Assembly: GCF_019279795.1 (NCBI RefSeq)
Contig: NC_056748.1
Span: forward strand, 703,605,595 to 703,669,594
Length of the DNA stretch: 64,000 nucleotides
Source: Protopterus annectens
Lineage: Eukaryota; Chordata; Ceratodontiformes; Protopteridae
Direction: 5' to 3'
Below are positions 22,270-33,915 of this stretch, in pieces. A program made the translations under genes and the position numbers. The notes beneath the pieces were generated by a model that was given only the letters and a program-made list of their open reading frames with translations, was not told the origin of the DNA and did no database searches. How positions within the stretch are numbered: the first letter of the stretch is position 1; each line of letters begins with the position of its first letter.

Positions 22270-22500
22270 ATTTGTTTTCAGGGAAAGTCCAACTGGGACA
22301 TAGCCCATTTTCAGCAGAGGCCCAGGGAGAAACATACCAGAAGCATGTCCTTGGAATGTGGGAGGAAACCGGAATATCCGGAGGAAACCCATGCAAATGC
22401 AGGGAGGACACGCAGACTCCGAAAAGAAGGCACCCCAGGAAAGAATTGAACCAGAGAACCTCTTGCTGTGAGGTCACAACGCTAACCACTGCACCTTCTT
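22270..22500 (-). mobile_element. Modular SINE, family-2 LINE tail (minus)
   Basis: Read on the minus strand, a tRNA-like head (GGTGCAGTGGTTAGCGTTGT and GGTTCAATTC) is followed by the same core as the 6,947 SINE (GTCTGCGTGTCCTCCC, GGGTTTCCTCCGG, GGTTTCCTCCCACATTCC). The tail is TTTCTCCCTGGGCCTCTGCT, GAAAATGGGC and CAGTTGGACTTTCCCTG. This tail matches the 3' UTR of the family-2 LINE at 21,720-21,775. Confidence 0.88.
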
Positions 22501-22694
22501 TGGTATGTACCTCTTTACCCACATTATCCACACTCAAGGGGCTCTTTAGGTTCTTGACCAAGAAGATCACAGGATTTTCAGCTACCCATATAGACTAGCT
22601 TCCCTCTGCCTGTATTCAGTCTCCTACAGACTTTTACATGGTGACCTTTGCTTAGTGTATTGTGCCTTGAAAGACTAAGCCGTATTCGATCTTA

Positions 22695-22835
22695 TAGTTT
22701 CATAGGGTCATAGGAAAATATTAGGCTAAATGCCTGAGGGGTCATCTTTAGCCTAGCCAATTACTCAAGGTCAGACTCAAACCCTGCATCTTGTATCTAA
22801 GAGGTGAAAACCTTCACCACCATGCCAGACCCATC
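22695..22835 (-). mobile_element. tRNA-derived SINE, family 1 (minus)
   Basis: Minus-strand head TGGTGGTGAAGGTTTTCACC with B-box-like GGGTTTGAGTCTGACC, body AATTGGCTAGGC, and tail ending in TATTTTCCTATGACCCTATG. Confidence 0.65.
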
Positions 22836-25139
22836 GTCTTCACTTTCTTAAAGACAGTGGTTCTCTGACTACCTGCACAAAGGGTAGTCTCCATCATCAA
22901 GTAAATAGGAATCAAGGGTGGAACAAATTCCTAAAGCAAAGCATTCCTCACCTTTGGAACATAACTCTTGTACATGTCAAAGTAATACCCAAGGCACTGT
23001 CCAGATTAGCCTCAATGACTGGTTGGGTTTTCATAAAAAATGTTGGCAGACACAGCTGAAATACAGCAAACCCAAGCAAATGGTACTTCATTTATTTGGC
23101 TAGGCTCCTATATGTTCTTCAAGATTACTTATATAGAATCTATGTATGAAACTAAGAACCTACAGATAGATATGTATGTTGAAATAAAAAAAGTCGGGAC
23201 AGAGACCTATTTTAATTAAAATTATTCCTTAATTTTTTTGCACATCACTACTATATATTCACTTCAAAGTTTGGAAGACTCACATATTTTTTCCCTCTTT
23301 TTCAATTTACTCTGCTCTCATGTGACTGTATCTCTGTTGGGACTGTAGTACTCGGGGGGGAGGGACCATGGTTTGTAAGCAATCATTTTCCACTCTGTTT
23401 TCACAGATTTGTACTTAATAGCGGAAATAACCTTTGGCATGATATGCCTCCACTATTAATGCAGTTTTACTGCTATATGTATGTGCAGATGTTTCTGACT
23501 TACCTTGGTAACCGTATCTACCAAGTTAGCTATAAAAATGCAACATAGTAACATACAGATATAGAATTCTTAGCTCTACAGCTTTCCAGTACAACCACAC
23601 AGAGAAACTGCAAAATTTTTATTGTATTTAAATTACTATTTTAAATATTGGGCTGATGCTGTATTATGTTGAAAGGGATTCTTTTCCTGGCAATTAGTTT
23701 GCTTAAGGGGAAACAGGAAAGTTATACATAAAAGACAGCACAACTCCCTTGCACACTATAACCTTGTGAGGTTGGAAGAACCCCTTGATCAGAACAATAA
23801 TAAATTCAACATTGTAATAGTCAAAAGAGAAGGACACACCATGCCGCATTAACTCAGAGCGTCCTGTCCTCTGGTTATTGTCATTTTGCTGACACTGTCA
23901 TTCTCGACGTTGATACAATCATCCCTGATGAAAGTATGCCAGACATATTTGCAGACTATGAGTTGTTTGTAGTGGCATAAAATATCTCTTGCTCTGTGTT
24001 GCCTGCTCTTCAAATGTTTGATGTCAGCTTTTGACTTACAAAATAGTCATTCCTTTTTTAAACAAAGACACCTTCAAATAACGAAATAAAAAGCGTGAAG
24101 TTGCATAACAAAGATGCTCGAAGCTCCCATGCTGCAAGCCTTGAATGGGACAAAGAATTCTTTTGATGGCTTATGTGTTCAGACCTATATTTGCTTAAAA
24201 CTTTCACTGGTCCATGTGGAAATCACACTGTTTAGATAGAATAATATAGTTCTTCAGTGATACAGATCAGCAGTTTAGAAAATATACATTAAAATATTTC
24301 ACTGAGCATATATATTGTTTCATTTTGTTTAGTGATTGTGGCTGTCAAGTTATAACACAAAGTAAATATTAATATCTTGCCTTAGACATATTTGTTTCAA
24401 GAACCATGCTTGTGTGTTGAATGTCTGGAACACCGATAGTTCTTTAAGAAGAAAGACCAAGAATATTCAATATTTCAATTAGGAAGACATCCAGAAGGTG
24501 CTCAGTTGTTGATCACCTGTGTTAAAATGAAGTAAAATAAAAAACATTGAATTAAAAGAATGCTAAAAGCAGAAACTGAAGTTAAAATTGACACTTAAAC
24601 AATTATCAACTGTCAAGATGAACTACAGAATATAAAATAAGCTTTCCTTATTCAAAATATTTCCCGGATCCTCTCGAAGTGAAAAGCTTATTGACCATGT
24701 GACTGGCCTTGCTCCTTCTGTCTTTGTTAACTATAGTGCTGGCCACTCACCCATCAGTAGTTGCCTTCACTGTATAGCTATCTGTGTCTTGAAGCTGTCT
24801 CTCTTCCTCCATAACACAGCTGAGGAGTGCCTTCCAAGTTTATATTTTATTGTTAGGAAGTAATTCCTCTCACCCTTCAATGTTTTCTTGCAGCAGTATG
24901 ATCCCAGAAGAGGGTGTGAGCAATTGCTGTCTCATTAGCAGGTTTGTCAAATTAAGATTGCACAGGGTACCACTGCAAAGGAAATATGCCTGTTTCCTAT
25001 CCAGGAATGAAAGGCTGACAAAGCCAGAGTTTTGGGTGTTCCTATGGGGGTGCAGTATTTCTAGAATCATGCATGGAGGAGTGGACTGGCTTGAAAATGA
25101 ACCCACCCCCATGCATCTCTGTGAATGAGGTTAGAAGTA
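22836..25139. other. unassigned interval
   Basis: About 2.3 kb without a gene or named repeat. A poly-G run is at about 23,355-23,360. Open frames at 24,850-25,128 overlap on both strands and have no recognisable domain. Confidence 0.4.
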
Positions 25140-25600
25140 CATACAAATTATGGACTGACCAAATTAGGTGTTACCTGAGTTTTGTTGTAAGGACATCAAG
25201 CAGCAGTAACACAGAGACTATAGGCTGACCAAATCAGGAGTTATCTATGATTTATTGGGACATCACGCACACTACCAGAGAGATTATACACTGACCAAAT
25301 CAGGTGTTACCTGTGTTTTGTTGTAGGGACATCAAACAGTACTATCACAGAAACTATAGACTGACCAAATCATGTGCTTTCTCATTTTGTTATAGGGACA
25401 TCAAGTAGCACTAACAGAAACTTTAGACTGACCAAATCAGGGGTTAACTATGTTTTGTTGTAGTGACATCAAGCATCACTAACACAGAGACTATAGTCTG
25501 ACCAAATCAGGTGTTACCTGTGTTTTTTATAGGACATCAAGCAGATTTTAGACTGACCAAATCAGTTGTTTCTTGTGTTTTGTTACAGGAAGATCTGGTC
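25140..25600. repeat. ~68-bp degenerate tandem repeat, about 7 copies
   Basis: The anchor CTGACCAAAT recurs at about 25,157, 25,225, 25,291, 25,361, 25,428, 25,498 and 25,553, giving spacings of 68, 66, 70, 67, 70 and 55. The unit also carries TTTTGTTGTAGGGACATCAA and AACACAGAGACTATAG. Copies differ by substitutions and small indels; the last is shortened. Confidence 0.9.
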
Positions 25601-26464
25601 ATATCATGATGGCAGCAGTGGTAAAGACTGTATGGTACATCTTGCCTGGAAATCCTTAGCATACATGTCATAAGAGCATAGTTTTGGCAGAGGAATGCAA
25701 GCTCACGCCTGTGTGTCTTTTGCTGTGCATTCATAATGCAGACCATTGCTCCAGTGACAACTGTAGAGGATGGGTCAGTATAGAAGATTATTTTGGCATG
25801 TGTGCAGGTGCTAATAATCATGCCAAGACACAGATACCTGAGTGACAGTCTGATGACACAGTGATGCTGTCTATTTCTGTCCTGGGTGGCTAAACAGGCT
25901 AAAGGAGTAGCCTCACAAACTCCTAAAGCTGAGGCTATAAGGTCTAAGTGCTCACCATCCTGACTGTCAGAGGTGTTCTCTGTGGCTACAACTAGCAGCA
26001 ATGCCTTCCTGCAATTGTTGCAGCTGATGAGCAGACTGCATCTCAAGTGAGTATGCAAAGCATTTCGCAAACATGTTGGGGTACCCAATGGTATGCAAGT
26101 GCCAGAGATAGCTTCAAACATGCAGGTAGCAGTTATGATCAATAAACAGATGTGTTACAGTATCATCCAGGCACAGTTTGCTGCAACCCATTCCAACATG
26201 GAGATGTTTGTAGTGGTGTGTGTCATCTCAGAGGATATGATGCCCGAGGTATGTTGTACTGATTGGTCTTCTGAGGTCTGTGGTGGCCCACACTGCCAGT
26301 GCCACCATCACTGCCACATAGTCAGTGCTGTCTGAGGCAGATGTAATGTGCATACCTGGGGTTACCATGTAGGGGGTAGTCATGGAGTACACATTCCTCA
26401 GTTGCATGTGGACACTCTCTGTCCTCTCATCTCAGGTGAGCATAACAATTAAACTCTTTTGGCA
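25601..26464. other. unassigned interval with a 201-codon minus-strand open frame
   Basis: A minus-strand open frame of 201 codons spans 25,537-26,142 and starts inside the upstream tandem repeat. Its translation has many Cys and His residues but no motif I recognise and no supporting splice or promoter signal. I regard it as probably a chance frame or a relic of an unidentified element. Confidence 0.25.
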
Positions 26465-26700
26465 TAGGTTAATAAGAGATTACTAGGCTAATGGCTTAAG
26501 CGCCCTTACAAGCCTAGCCAATATAACTTGATTTTACCCAATACATGGCCCCTAGGGGCAAGAGGATGGCATGGGTTTGTGGCTATGCCTTGAATATGTT
26601 ACAGATTGCCTCTGAAAGCTATTTGCTCCCATTTGGGGAATCAAACCCTAGTCTGCTATGTGACAGGCAGGGATACTCATCACTATACTAAAGAGAAAGA
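26465..26700 (-). mobile_element. tRNA-derived SINE/CR1-L2 tail unit (minus)
   Basis: Minus strand: a tRNA-like head near 26,690 (ATAGTGATGAGTATCCCTGC with GGGTTTGATTCCCC), then a ~100-bp middle, then the tail GGCTAGGCTTGTAAGGGCGC and CCATTAGCCTAGTAATCTC, as in family 1 and CR1/L2 3' ends. Confidence 0.55.
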
Positions 26701-28019
26701 CAAGTGACAAGACAGTTCACGAGTGGTCTCTCTCCATGTCACATTCACTTACACCCTTCATATCAGGTTAAGCCTTAAGTTCAAATGCAACAAGCCAGCA
26801 TAGTGGGGGAACTGTCTGTGATGAAGAGTAGATTTCCAGATGTGCCTCTGGCCATGGTCACACATTGTCACCCCCACCCCCTCCATCCCTCAAAATATTC
26901 ATCTCTGCCTCAGGCTACAATCACATATTGTCACCCCTACCTTATTACTAGAGGAATTTATTTATGACAAATAATATACTTCAACTCAAGACCCTTGTCT
27001 GCACCTTATCTCAGTGGCATCTTCATCCCATCTGAGGAAGAAATTGTCTGTAATACAAAGTACCCATCACTTTGAGACTCTCAACTTTGCTTCAGGCCAT
27101 GGTCACATAGTAGCATCACACAGTCTATTGCAGAAGGAAACTGTGTCTGATACAGAGTTCTCATCATGTCAAAACATCTGTTTCTGTCTGAGGCCCGTAG
27201 TGATAACCTCAATCCATCTCGGGAAGAAACTGTATATGTCACCATTTACTGTTCTCATGGCCCCAAAATTGTATGACACACAGTGTCCTTCTACTCATTA
27301 CATCCCCACTCCTCTAATATGTACCCCACCCATTATGTGTGCAACCTCAATTTTTCTGTGATATGCACCATACTTGGTGTGAGTAAATAAACACATTTGT
27401 TTGTGCTTGTATCCACCTCTTCACATACACAAACAGACCTGGGTTTTGTGAGGCTGCAGTTTATGACCCTATATGTATTACACATTGCCTGACACCTAAT
27501 TCACAGAATAGTATACTTTTCTGCTCACAAACATTTGAAAATGTGGGCCAGGTGGGGCCTTTATTGTTACATGTGCTGTGTATGGCAAATAGTACTTCAG
27601 GGAGGTGGGCAATGTCCTAGAAGGCATGTATGATGTTAGCTCTTTTCTGTTGTGAGTTACATTTGATCCTTCACATATAGAAGGACTGTGTCAAGGAACA
27701 TTTAGAGCATTCTAGAGTTAGAGGTCTGTAAAATACTCTAGGCTTGCTTTATTGTATTGCATATATTGAGCATTTGCCTGAAACATGATTAGAAGTGTCC
27801 ACACATGAAAGCGTATGCTGTCACAATCTCAGTTTCTTTGCAGTACTTTTTTCTATACAGTTATTCTGCTGACATTGTTGTTGTACTGATTTGTCACTGT
27901 GTTACCCGTCAGATTGCACTTACTGCCTTGTTTGCTGATTTTGTTACTGTACATGTTTTGAAGTCACTTTTCAGCTGTGTTAATTGCAGTCCTCCCACAT
28001 AAGGCTTTCTGCAGCATTT
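26701..28019. other. unassigned interval with a faint long-period repeat
   Basis: Segments around 26,850, 26,915, 27,095 and 27,190 share a 'CTTCAGGCCATGGTCACA'-like theme, and ATCTGAGGAAGAAATTGTCT recurs in degenerate form (27,040 and 27,218). This suggests an old tandem repeat of roughly 100-170 bp. No gene recognised. Confidence 0.35.
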
Positions 28020-28435
28020 CTGTAATTTATAGCATCTGTTCTGTCTTATTTTAATTACATTTTTGACTTTTGGAAGCTTTTCTCAGTGGGCCTCCACTAC
28101 ATTGTCCATAGAGAGAGATAATGTGTAAATGCATATTACAATGGTACCACATCTCAGCATTTGTGCAGTCCTGTTATATTGTCTGTATTTTTGGTTCCCC
28201 AATGTTTATTACATGCTTCTCCTAATAAGTTATATGTTGCTTTAACCAAACCAAATCAGTTTAGCTCTTAATTGCTTCTCCAGATAACAGACTCCTGATG
28301 CTGTCTTATAGCTCAGCAAGTTATTTAACATAGTTTGTTACTAAAGTTTAACCTGTATTCTGTGCTGCCTTTTACAGTGGGCAAAAAAGCCTACTGGACA
28401 GACTCACTCACTTATGTAATGAATAAATAATAAAA
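28020..28435 (+). mobile_element. Family-2 LINE 3' tail remnants
   Basis: GAAGCTTTTCTCAGTGGGCC and TCCACTAC (about 28,073-28,102) match the family-2 3' UTR. A second similar stretch ends AATGAATAAATAATAAAAG near 28,435. Coding part not recognised. Confidence 0.4.
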
Positions 28436-29339
28436 GAGAGCTGCAGATATTTATTTCCAAACTGGACAAATTAATTTGGTTGTTGAATAGAACTGTGAAA
28501 TGCATGTCTGGAGCCGTTCAATGTAGCTTAACAAACACTCTGGAAACTGAATTATGATATAAAAATGAATGTGCTTTAGATCATTCAGCAGTAAAAAATG
28601 GGTTTTATCTGACCTGGATAAATGATTATCCCTTTTTTTAACCTTTTGACACAGAGCTGAAAATGCAAATGTTTAAGCATCTTTCAGTTAGGACTGTTGT
28701 ATAATTTGGGTATCTCTTTTTATACACATTGAAGGGTATTTGCTATTTTTGTTGGTTTTGGCATCCAGTGCTTTAGTTCAAAAAAAAAATATTTAATTAA
28801 TTCATTAACTTATGTATGTACTTAATACATTTCTTAAACAGGGTAGGAAAAAGATCCAATTGAACAATTTATAGATTTAGCCTAGGGATTCAGAACATGA
28901 ATAAGGTATATACATTGATTATTTGATACAGTTATTCATAAATCGTAAAGTACAAAGTAGTAATTAATGCAGATTATTTACAGGGTAGGGACAGGTGGAG
29001 GTTGGAGAAAAAGAAGGGGAGGGGAAACAAGAAGGAAGACAGAGAATAATTCTACTAGTGTTCTTTCTGATTAAATGATAACTTGTTAATAGTGAGGGGG
29101 GGGTGGTATAGATGTAGTTGTCTGACTTTAGTTAATTTGACAGTTGAGGAATCATCTGCATTGTACAAAATGTGAGAAAAGGAAGAAAAAAAAAGTAATC
29201 TGGATGGTGTGAGGAAGACAGGACGAGAGAAACAAGGGGTCACTAGGAGATGTGGAGGTAGAGAGCAGTGAGCAGCAGGAGTGCCACCATGGAGTCCTCC
29301 ACATAAGGCAACATTATTTTTTTTTTTTATGCAGAAAAT
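28436..29339. other. unassigned interval
   Basis: AT-rich 28.4-28.98 kb, then a purine-rich stretch (28,980-29,300) with a G8 run near 29,096-29,103. No gene or named repeat recognised. Confidence 0.4.
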
Positions 29340-29500
29340 ATAGGAAACACCAGACCACAACAGATAGTATCAAGTAAAACTCCAAAGTTTAATCCACAGT
29401 ACAAAAATGGTGAGCGATTTCGTAGCCAGAGCTACTTCATCAGACAACTCAATAAACTCCACAAGGATTTTTTAAAAACAGCAACAGCCTATCAGTGTTA
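29340..29500 (-). mobile_element. Penelope-like element terminal fragment with hammerhead-like motif (minus)
   Basis: On the minus strand at about 29,455-29,413 the sequence has TCTGATGAAGTAGC, TCTGGCTAC and GAAATCGCTCACC. It combines CTGATGA, a 5-bp stem (GTAGC/GCTAC) closed by a 4-nt loop, and GAAA, which is the core layout of hammerhead ribozymes reported from Penelope-like elements. The same frame TCTGATGAAG...GAAA.CGCTYACC occurs at 56,013-56,040 downstream of a GIY-YIG gene. An extra A after CTGATGA departs from the minimal core. Confidence 0.5.
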
Positions 29501-29534
29501 GTTCCCAATAATTTATTAATTAATTTATTTATTT

Positions 29535-29775
29535 AACATTTAACTGGGAAAGTCCAACTTGGAACGAAGCCAATTTTCAGCGGAGGCCCGGTGAGAAATG
29601 CTCCAGGTGCATGTCTTTGTAATATGGGAAGAAACCAGAGCACCCAGAAGAAACCCACTCAAATGCAGGGAGGACATGCAGATTCCACACAGAAGGCACC
29701 CCAGCCAAGAATCAAACCGGAGAACCTCTTGCTGTGAGGGAACAATGCTACCGCTGCACCACTGTGCGGACCTTG
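29535..29775 (-). mobile_element. Modular SINE, family-2 LINE tail (minus)
   Basis: Minus strand: head GGTGCAGCGGTAGCATTGTT and GGTTTGATTCTTGG, core GTGTGGAATCTGCATGTCC and GGTTTCTTCCCATATTAC, and tail GGGCCTCCGCTGAAAATTGG and AAGTTGGACTTTCCCAGTT, then T/A-rich AAATAAATAAAT. Confidence 0.85.
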
Positions 29776-31759
29776 ACAGAAGGAATCATTAGTTACTAGA
29801 CAGGGTGGTAAATAGAGTGACTACAGCAGACTTCCTGAAGAGGAAGAAAACTCAAAGTTGTAATGAAACTCAGTAGTACTCTGGACAGAAATATCGTAGT
29901 TTGCAAGGGGAGAGAAAATCTGTTTGATAAGGCTGAGGTAAGGGTTATAAGATGTCTTTGTAGTCTGTGTTTATACATGTGAATAGCCTGTGAGTCAGAA
30001 ACATGTTTGCAAGTTGTGCACTGCTCACCATGACCAGGTAATACCTCTTGTCCATCTCAGACTGTACTGCGCCCCATATTTCTTTGCTGTCCCTCTGTTT
30101 TCTTTTCTTCTCGTTTTAATGTTACCTTTTTATGCTGCATCACAATAATGAATACCACTTGAATTTCTCAACTCAGTCTTACAACAGAGGGAAAACAACC
30201 AGTGGCAGTCATCTAAGGAGGGCCTGATAACAGAGCCATACCTCTCAACTATCCTTTTTGACTCAAATTTTTGGTATGTCCCTCTTAATCCCAGCTAAAA
30301 GTGGTGACTTTATGAGAAAGGGTGGTGAACTGCACTTAATAAATAATGTCAGTAATTGGAATATAAACTTCTTTTACTTCAGAAAATATACATTTATTCA
30401 CATTCTCTAATTATGTCAATGTCCGAGTTTGATAGCATTAATATTTTAATAGTGTCTGTGATTTCCCCTGATTATTTCTAGATTTGTCCCTGATTCTTTT
30501 AAGATTTGTTCCTGATCAGTTGAGCACTATGAGGGGATCCCTTCTGACTTCCACAATTAAATGTGTGATTTTAAGTAGTATGTAGAAATTTGTTGCCACA
30601 GAGATTTTTATTGAATTTTGGATTGATTTGCAGTAATTCTGTATTATGTTTTTTTTTGTTTGTTTGTTTGTTTGTTTTTTTTGGTGTGTGTTGGTGCTAT
30701 GTGCCAAAGTGAGGAGGCTGAACCCTCACTCTCGCCTGTGTCCTTGGTATAGTAAAGTGCATTTGCCTCTATACCTCAAGCTAATGGTTGACTGGTTAAA
30801 CTGGAATTTTTTCAGAGTCTGTTGTAGCTTCGGTGTTTCATTAGGGATGTTTGAAACCTGTGTATAATTTACTCATTTGTAGGTGCATCTGAAAGCTTAT
30901 TTTCAAGAGTCCAGCTGGGCAAAAGGGATGGGCAAGGTAGGCTAAAGGGCAGTATGATGTGGCTTGGGACTTTAATAGACACTGTGTGTTTATGGCGGTA
31001 AAGGAGGAGTAGACATTTTTTACTGATTTATAAAAATATTTGAAAAAATAATGTTTTTTTCATAATGCATACCACTCCATTTCTTAAACTCAGTCTTACA
31101 ACACAGGAGAAACAACCTGCGGCAGACTTGTTAGGGGGGGGCTGATAGGAGAAGTGTGCCTCTCACAGGCTGGCAGTGGTAGCCACTAGGCTCTGTCTCC
31201 TTCTTAATGCATTACTTCTGAAGTGTCATAGAAACTGTAGCATTTCTTATTCCCTTCATAAGTGCCTAAAATAGTTCAGAACGGTAGCCTCTTTTTGTTT
31301 TCAGTGACATTTGTATGTTCATTTAAGGTTGAAAACTGGGAAGCTGAACCAAAGCATGTAAAAAATTGTATACACAGTTTTTTTTTTCCAGAGTTAAAAC
31401 AAAGATGCACAAGCTTTATCAAACAGATATAATTTAAAAGAACCATATAAATTACTGTAAAAAAATAAGAAAGGTGACTCTAGATTAAGTACATATGCAT
31501 GAACCCCTGAAATAGCAAACTGCGGAGAGAATGGTGCTGGGATCGGGGCATGGGGGTCCATAGATTAAAAACAGCCAGGGGTCCAAGGTGTAGTTAATAG
31601 GCCATTGAAAGTACTGAAGCAACCCATGCATCTGAGAAAAAAAAACACTCAGTTTAAGGCTAGGGGTCTGTATTAGCAAATGACATAAACAGCACATTCT
31701 GAAATCTAATGTGGTACATTATGCTCTGCTTGTCTGTACATTGCACTGTGCTTGTTCAC
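29776..31759. other. unassigned interval with a pair of direct repeats
   Basis: No gene. Two related segments in the same orientation lie at 30,145-30,245 and 31,063-31,170: both have ACTCAGTCTTACAACA(G/C)AG, then AACAACC, GCAG and GGCTGATA-type stretches. A (TTTG)n patch is at 30,651-30,682. Confidence 0.5.
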
Positions 31760-31925
31760 TGGAATGTGTATACACAGTGTTTTCCTATTTAATTAGTCTG
31801 AACTATTATGTTATTGCTTATATTTCTGTATTTTTTTGTTTGTGTTTCACCTGTGCTGAGCCTGAATTTGGTTAGTATTGATCGGTGCACTACAATGGTA
31901 ATCAAATATAAATAAATAAATACGT
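31760..31925 (+). mobile_element. LINE-type 3' tail ending AAATAAATAAATA
   Basis: TGTGCTGAGCCTGAATTTGG, then CACTACAATGGTAATCAAAT and ATAAATAAATAAAT. It looks like a non-LTR 3' end related in layout to family 2 but with a different terminal sequence. No coding part recognised. Confidence 0.4.
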
Positions 31926-32021
31926 CACCAGACTTGCCAAAATTTATTGTTCTGCGATGAAAATAAAAATCTGCTATGACCAGGTGCACAGTTCAGAAAA
32001 TCCTATTTTTAGCTGCAAGGA

Positions 32022-32321
32022 CAGTTTCAGTTAATTTTTCTTCTTTCAGCTTTTCCCGGTTAGGGGTCGCCACAGCAGAACTCCGGTCCGCTAATGATTG
32101 GCAGTAGATTTTCACAGTGTCGAGGTGCCAGCCCGATACCCAACCTTCAACGAAGGCATGCCCATTCACGCATATCTTTTGAACACCACTCGACTGCGGG
32201 GAGGACATGCAGACTCCACACAGAAGACACTTGAGCCGAGAATCGAATGGGAGAATATCTTGCTGTGAGGTGACAACGCTACCGCTGCACCACCATGGCT
32301 TACTGGCAGTTTCATTTAATT
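32022..32321 (-). mobile_element. Modular SINE, RTE-type tail (minus), with target-site duplication
   Basis: The insert is flanked by CAGTTTCAGTTAATT (32,022-32,036) and CAGTTTCATTTAATT (32,307-32,321), a 15-bp duplication with one mismatch. Minus strand: head GGTGCAGCGGTAGCGTTGTC, core GTGTGGAGTCTGCATGTCC, an altered middle, and tail GGCGACCCCTAACCGGGAAA, AGCTGAAAGAAG. Confidence 0.88.
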
Positions 32322-33020
32322 ATAGGTCGTAAATTCCATATGCAGTTCAGGAAATTACTTTCCTGTTAGTGAAAGAGCTTGTACCAAAGTGCAGGATGTC
32401 TGTGCTAAAGGCATCTTGGTATCTTTCAGAAATCCTTTGGCAGTGCTGAAGCATTGAGCAGACAGCCATGCTGTTTAGTGTGCATGCTGAAATAACTTGG
32501 CTATTAACTAGGTTTTGTGCATGAAGATTACTTTTACTATTTGATTACATAACTGGGCTGGTGAGTTGGGTTATGATGCAAAACATTATAAAGGCAGACA
32601 CCTTGGTGAGTTCTCATGAAGCCTTGAGTTTCTCTTACTTATTAGATTGACATGGGTAAACAAATGAGTCCTATGGATGAGTGAACTGGTCCATCAACCA
32701 TTTTTAGCCATGACCCAGGCCAATTAAGCAATTGGAGTAAAGAAAGAAAATTACAGACAAGTGGCATATTCTAGTGTGTGCAGTGTTACATAACTGATAT
32801 TATTATATGTTATTTGATAGCATGAAGAGGGTTTCATACCACAGTCTTATGTACATTTTAGCAAGTATAAAACAGATATTAAGATCAAGGCTTTAGAATT
32901 CAGAATACGATATTGATAACAGACACAGTCTTTAACATGCAATAATATAAAATATTTAGTGTTTCTCTTTCATTGAAGGTAAATCAGTTACATCAGGTGA
33001 TGTTGTGCTCCACAGCAGAA
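32322..33020. other. unassigned interval
   Basis: No gene or named repeat recognised between two SINE copies. Confidence 0.4.
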
Positions 33021-33025
33021 ACACT

Positions 33026-33310
33026 TCTTCTTTCGGCTTTTTCCCGGTTAGGGGTCGCCACAGCAGATCATCCGTCTGTTCATGATTGGCAGTGGAGTTT
33101 TACAGTGTCGAGTTGCCAGCCCAGCACCCAACCTTCCACAGAAGGCACACACGCACACCTATGGCCAACTTAGCATGTCCAATCCACCTACTTTGGGATA
33201 TGGGAGGAAACCGGAGCACCTGGAGGAAACCCACGCAACCATAGGGAGGACATGCAGACTCCACACAGAAGGCACCCCAGTCAAGAATCTAACTGGAGAA
33301 CTTCTTGTAA
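33026..33310 (-). mobile_element. Modular SINE, RTE-type tail (minus), head-truncated
   Basis: Minus strand: begins at the B-box region (GAAGTTCTCCAGTTAGATTC), core GTGTGGAGTCTGCATGTCC, GGGTTTCCTCCAGGTGCTCC and GGTTTCCTCCCATATCCC, and tail TGAACAGACGGATGATCTGC, GGCGACCCCTAACCGGGAAA, GCCGAAAGAAGAAG. It contains the same extra middle block (ACACTGTAAAACTCCACTGC region) as the copy at 32,036. Confidence 0.85.
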
Positions 33311-33549
33311 TTTGATAATTTGAAGATTATGTGTTGCAATGATGTCTTAGCCACAATCACAAAACTGAATTTAACTTTTTCTAGCAGGCAGACTTTTAGT
33401 AGTTTTTACAATGAAGGTAGATTACTTGCTGTGTATTCAAAGAAGCAGGGGCTATTTTATAGCTTTTTGTATTTGAAGATTAATGGTATGTGAGGTCTCT
33501 GTAGCTGGATTCCTCACTGATTTATAAGTTTATATGAGTTTTTTCTAGG

Positions 33550-33915
33550 GTACAGTTTACTTTTTTAGAAAGATATTGAGAACTGATCATTCCCACCTAA
33601 CCATCACAATTTCTTATCTGTTACCTTCCTTCATGTATACTTTCCCCATGTTCACCATCCTGCAGCCTTCAAAACTATCAAAAATTGAACAATGCTACAA
33701 TAAAGTATCCAAGTTTGCAGCTAACTTACCCAACAAAACTTGTCACTGTATTGCTCTCAAATAATTTAACTGGATTGAGTATCTTAGGCTTACTGAACTA
33801 AAAATAACTCATAAGATCCTCCTCCAACTACATAAATGTCCATCTCTCACTATTCTCCTTCACTGGTACAGGCCACTAAAAGATCTTAGATCAAAAATTC
33901 AGCCCATTCGTGCTG
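33550..33915 (+). mobile_element. Jockey-superfamily LINE (family 2), 5' piece of interrupted copy
   Basis: The plus strand reads SHLTITISYLLPSFMYTFPM, LSKIEQCYNKVSKFAANLPN, CHCIALK, then (after a stop) LNWIEYLRLTELKITHKILL and RPLKDLRSKIQ. The same C-terminal blocks occur at 21,050-21,380. It is interrupted at about 33,915 by a family C SINE, with the C-terminal end resuming near 34,430. Confidence 0.6.

Noticed and set aside
25537..26142. 201-codon minus-strand frame as a host gene
   Set aside because: It starts in a tandem repeat and has no recognisable domain, so it is kept only as part of an unassigned interval.
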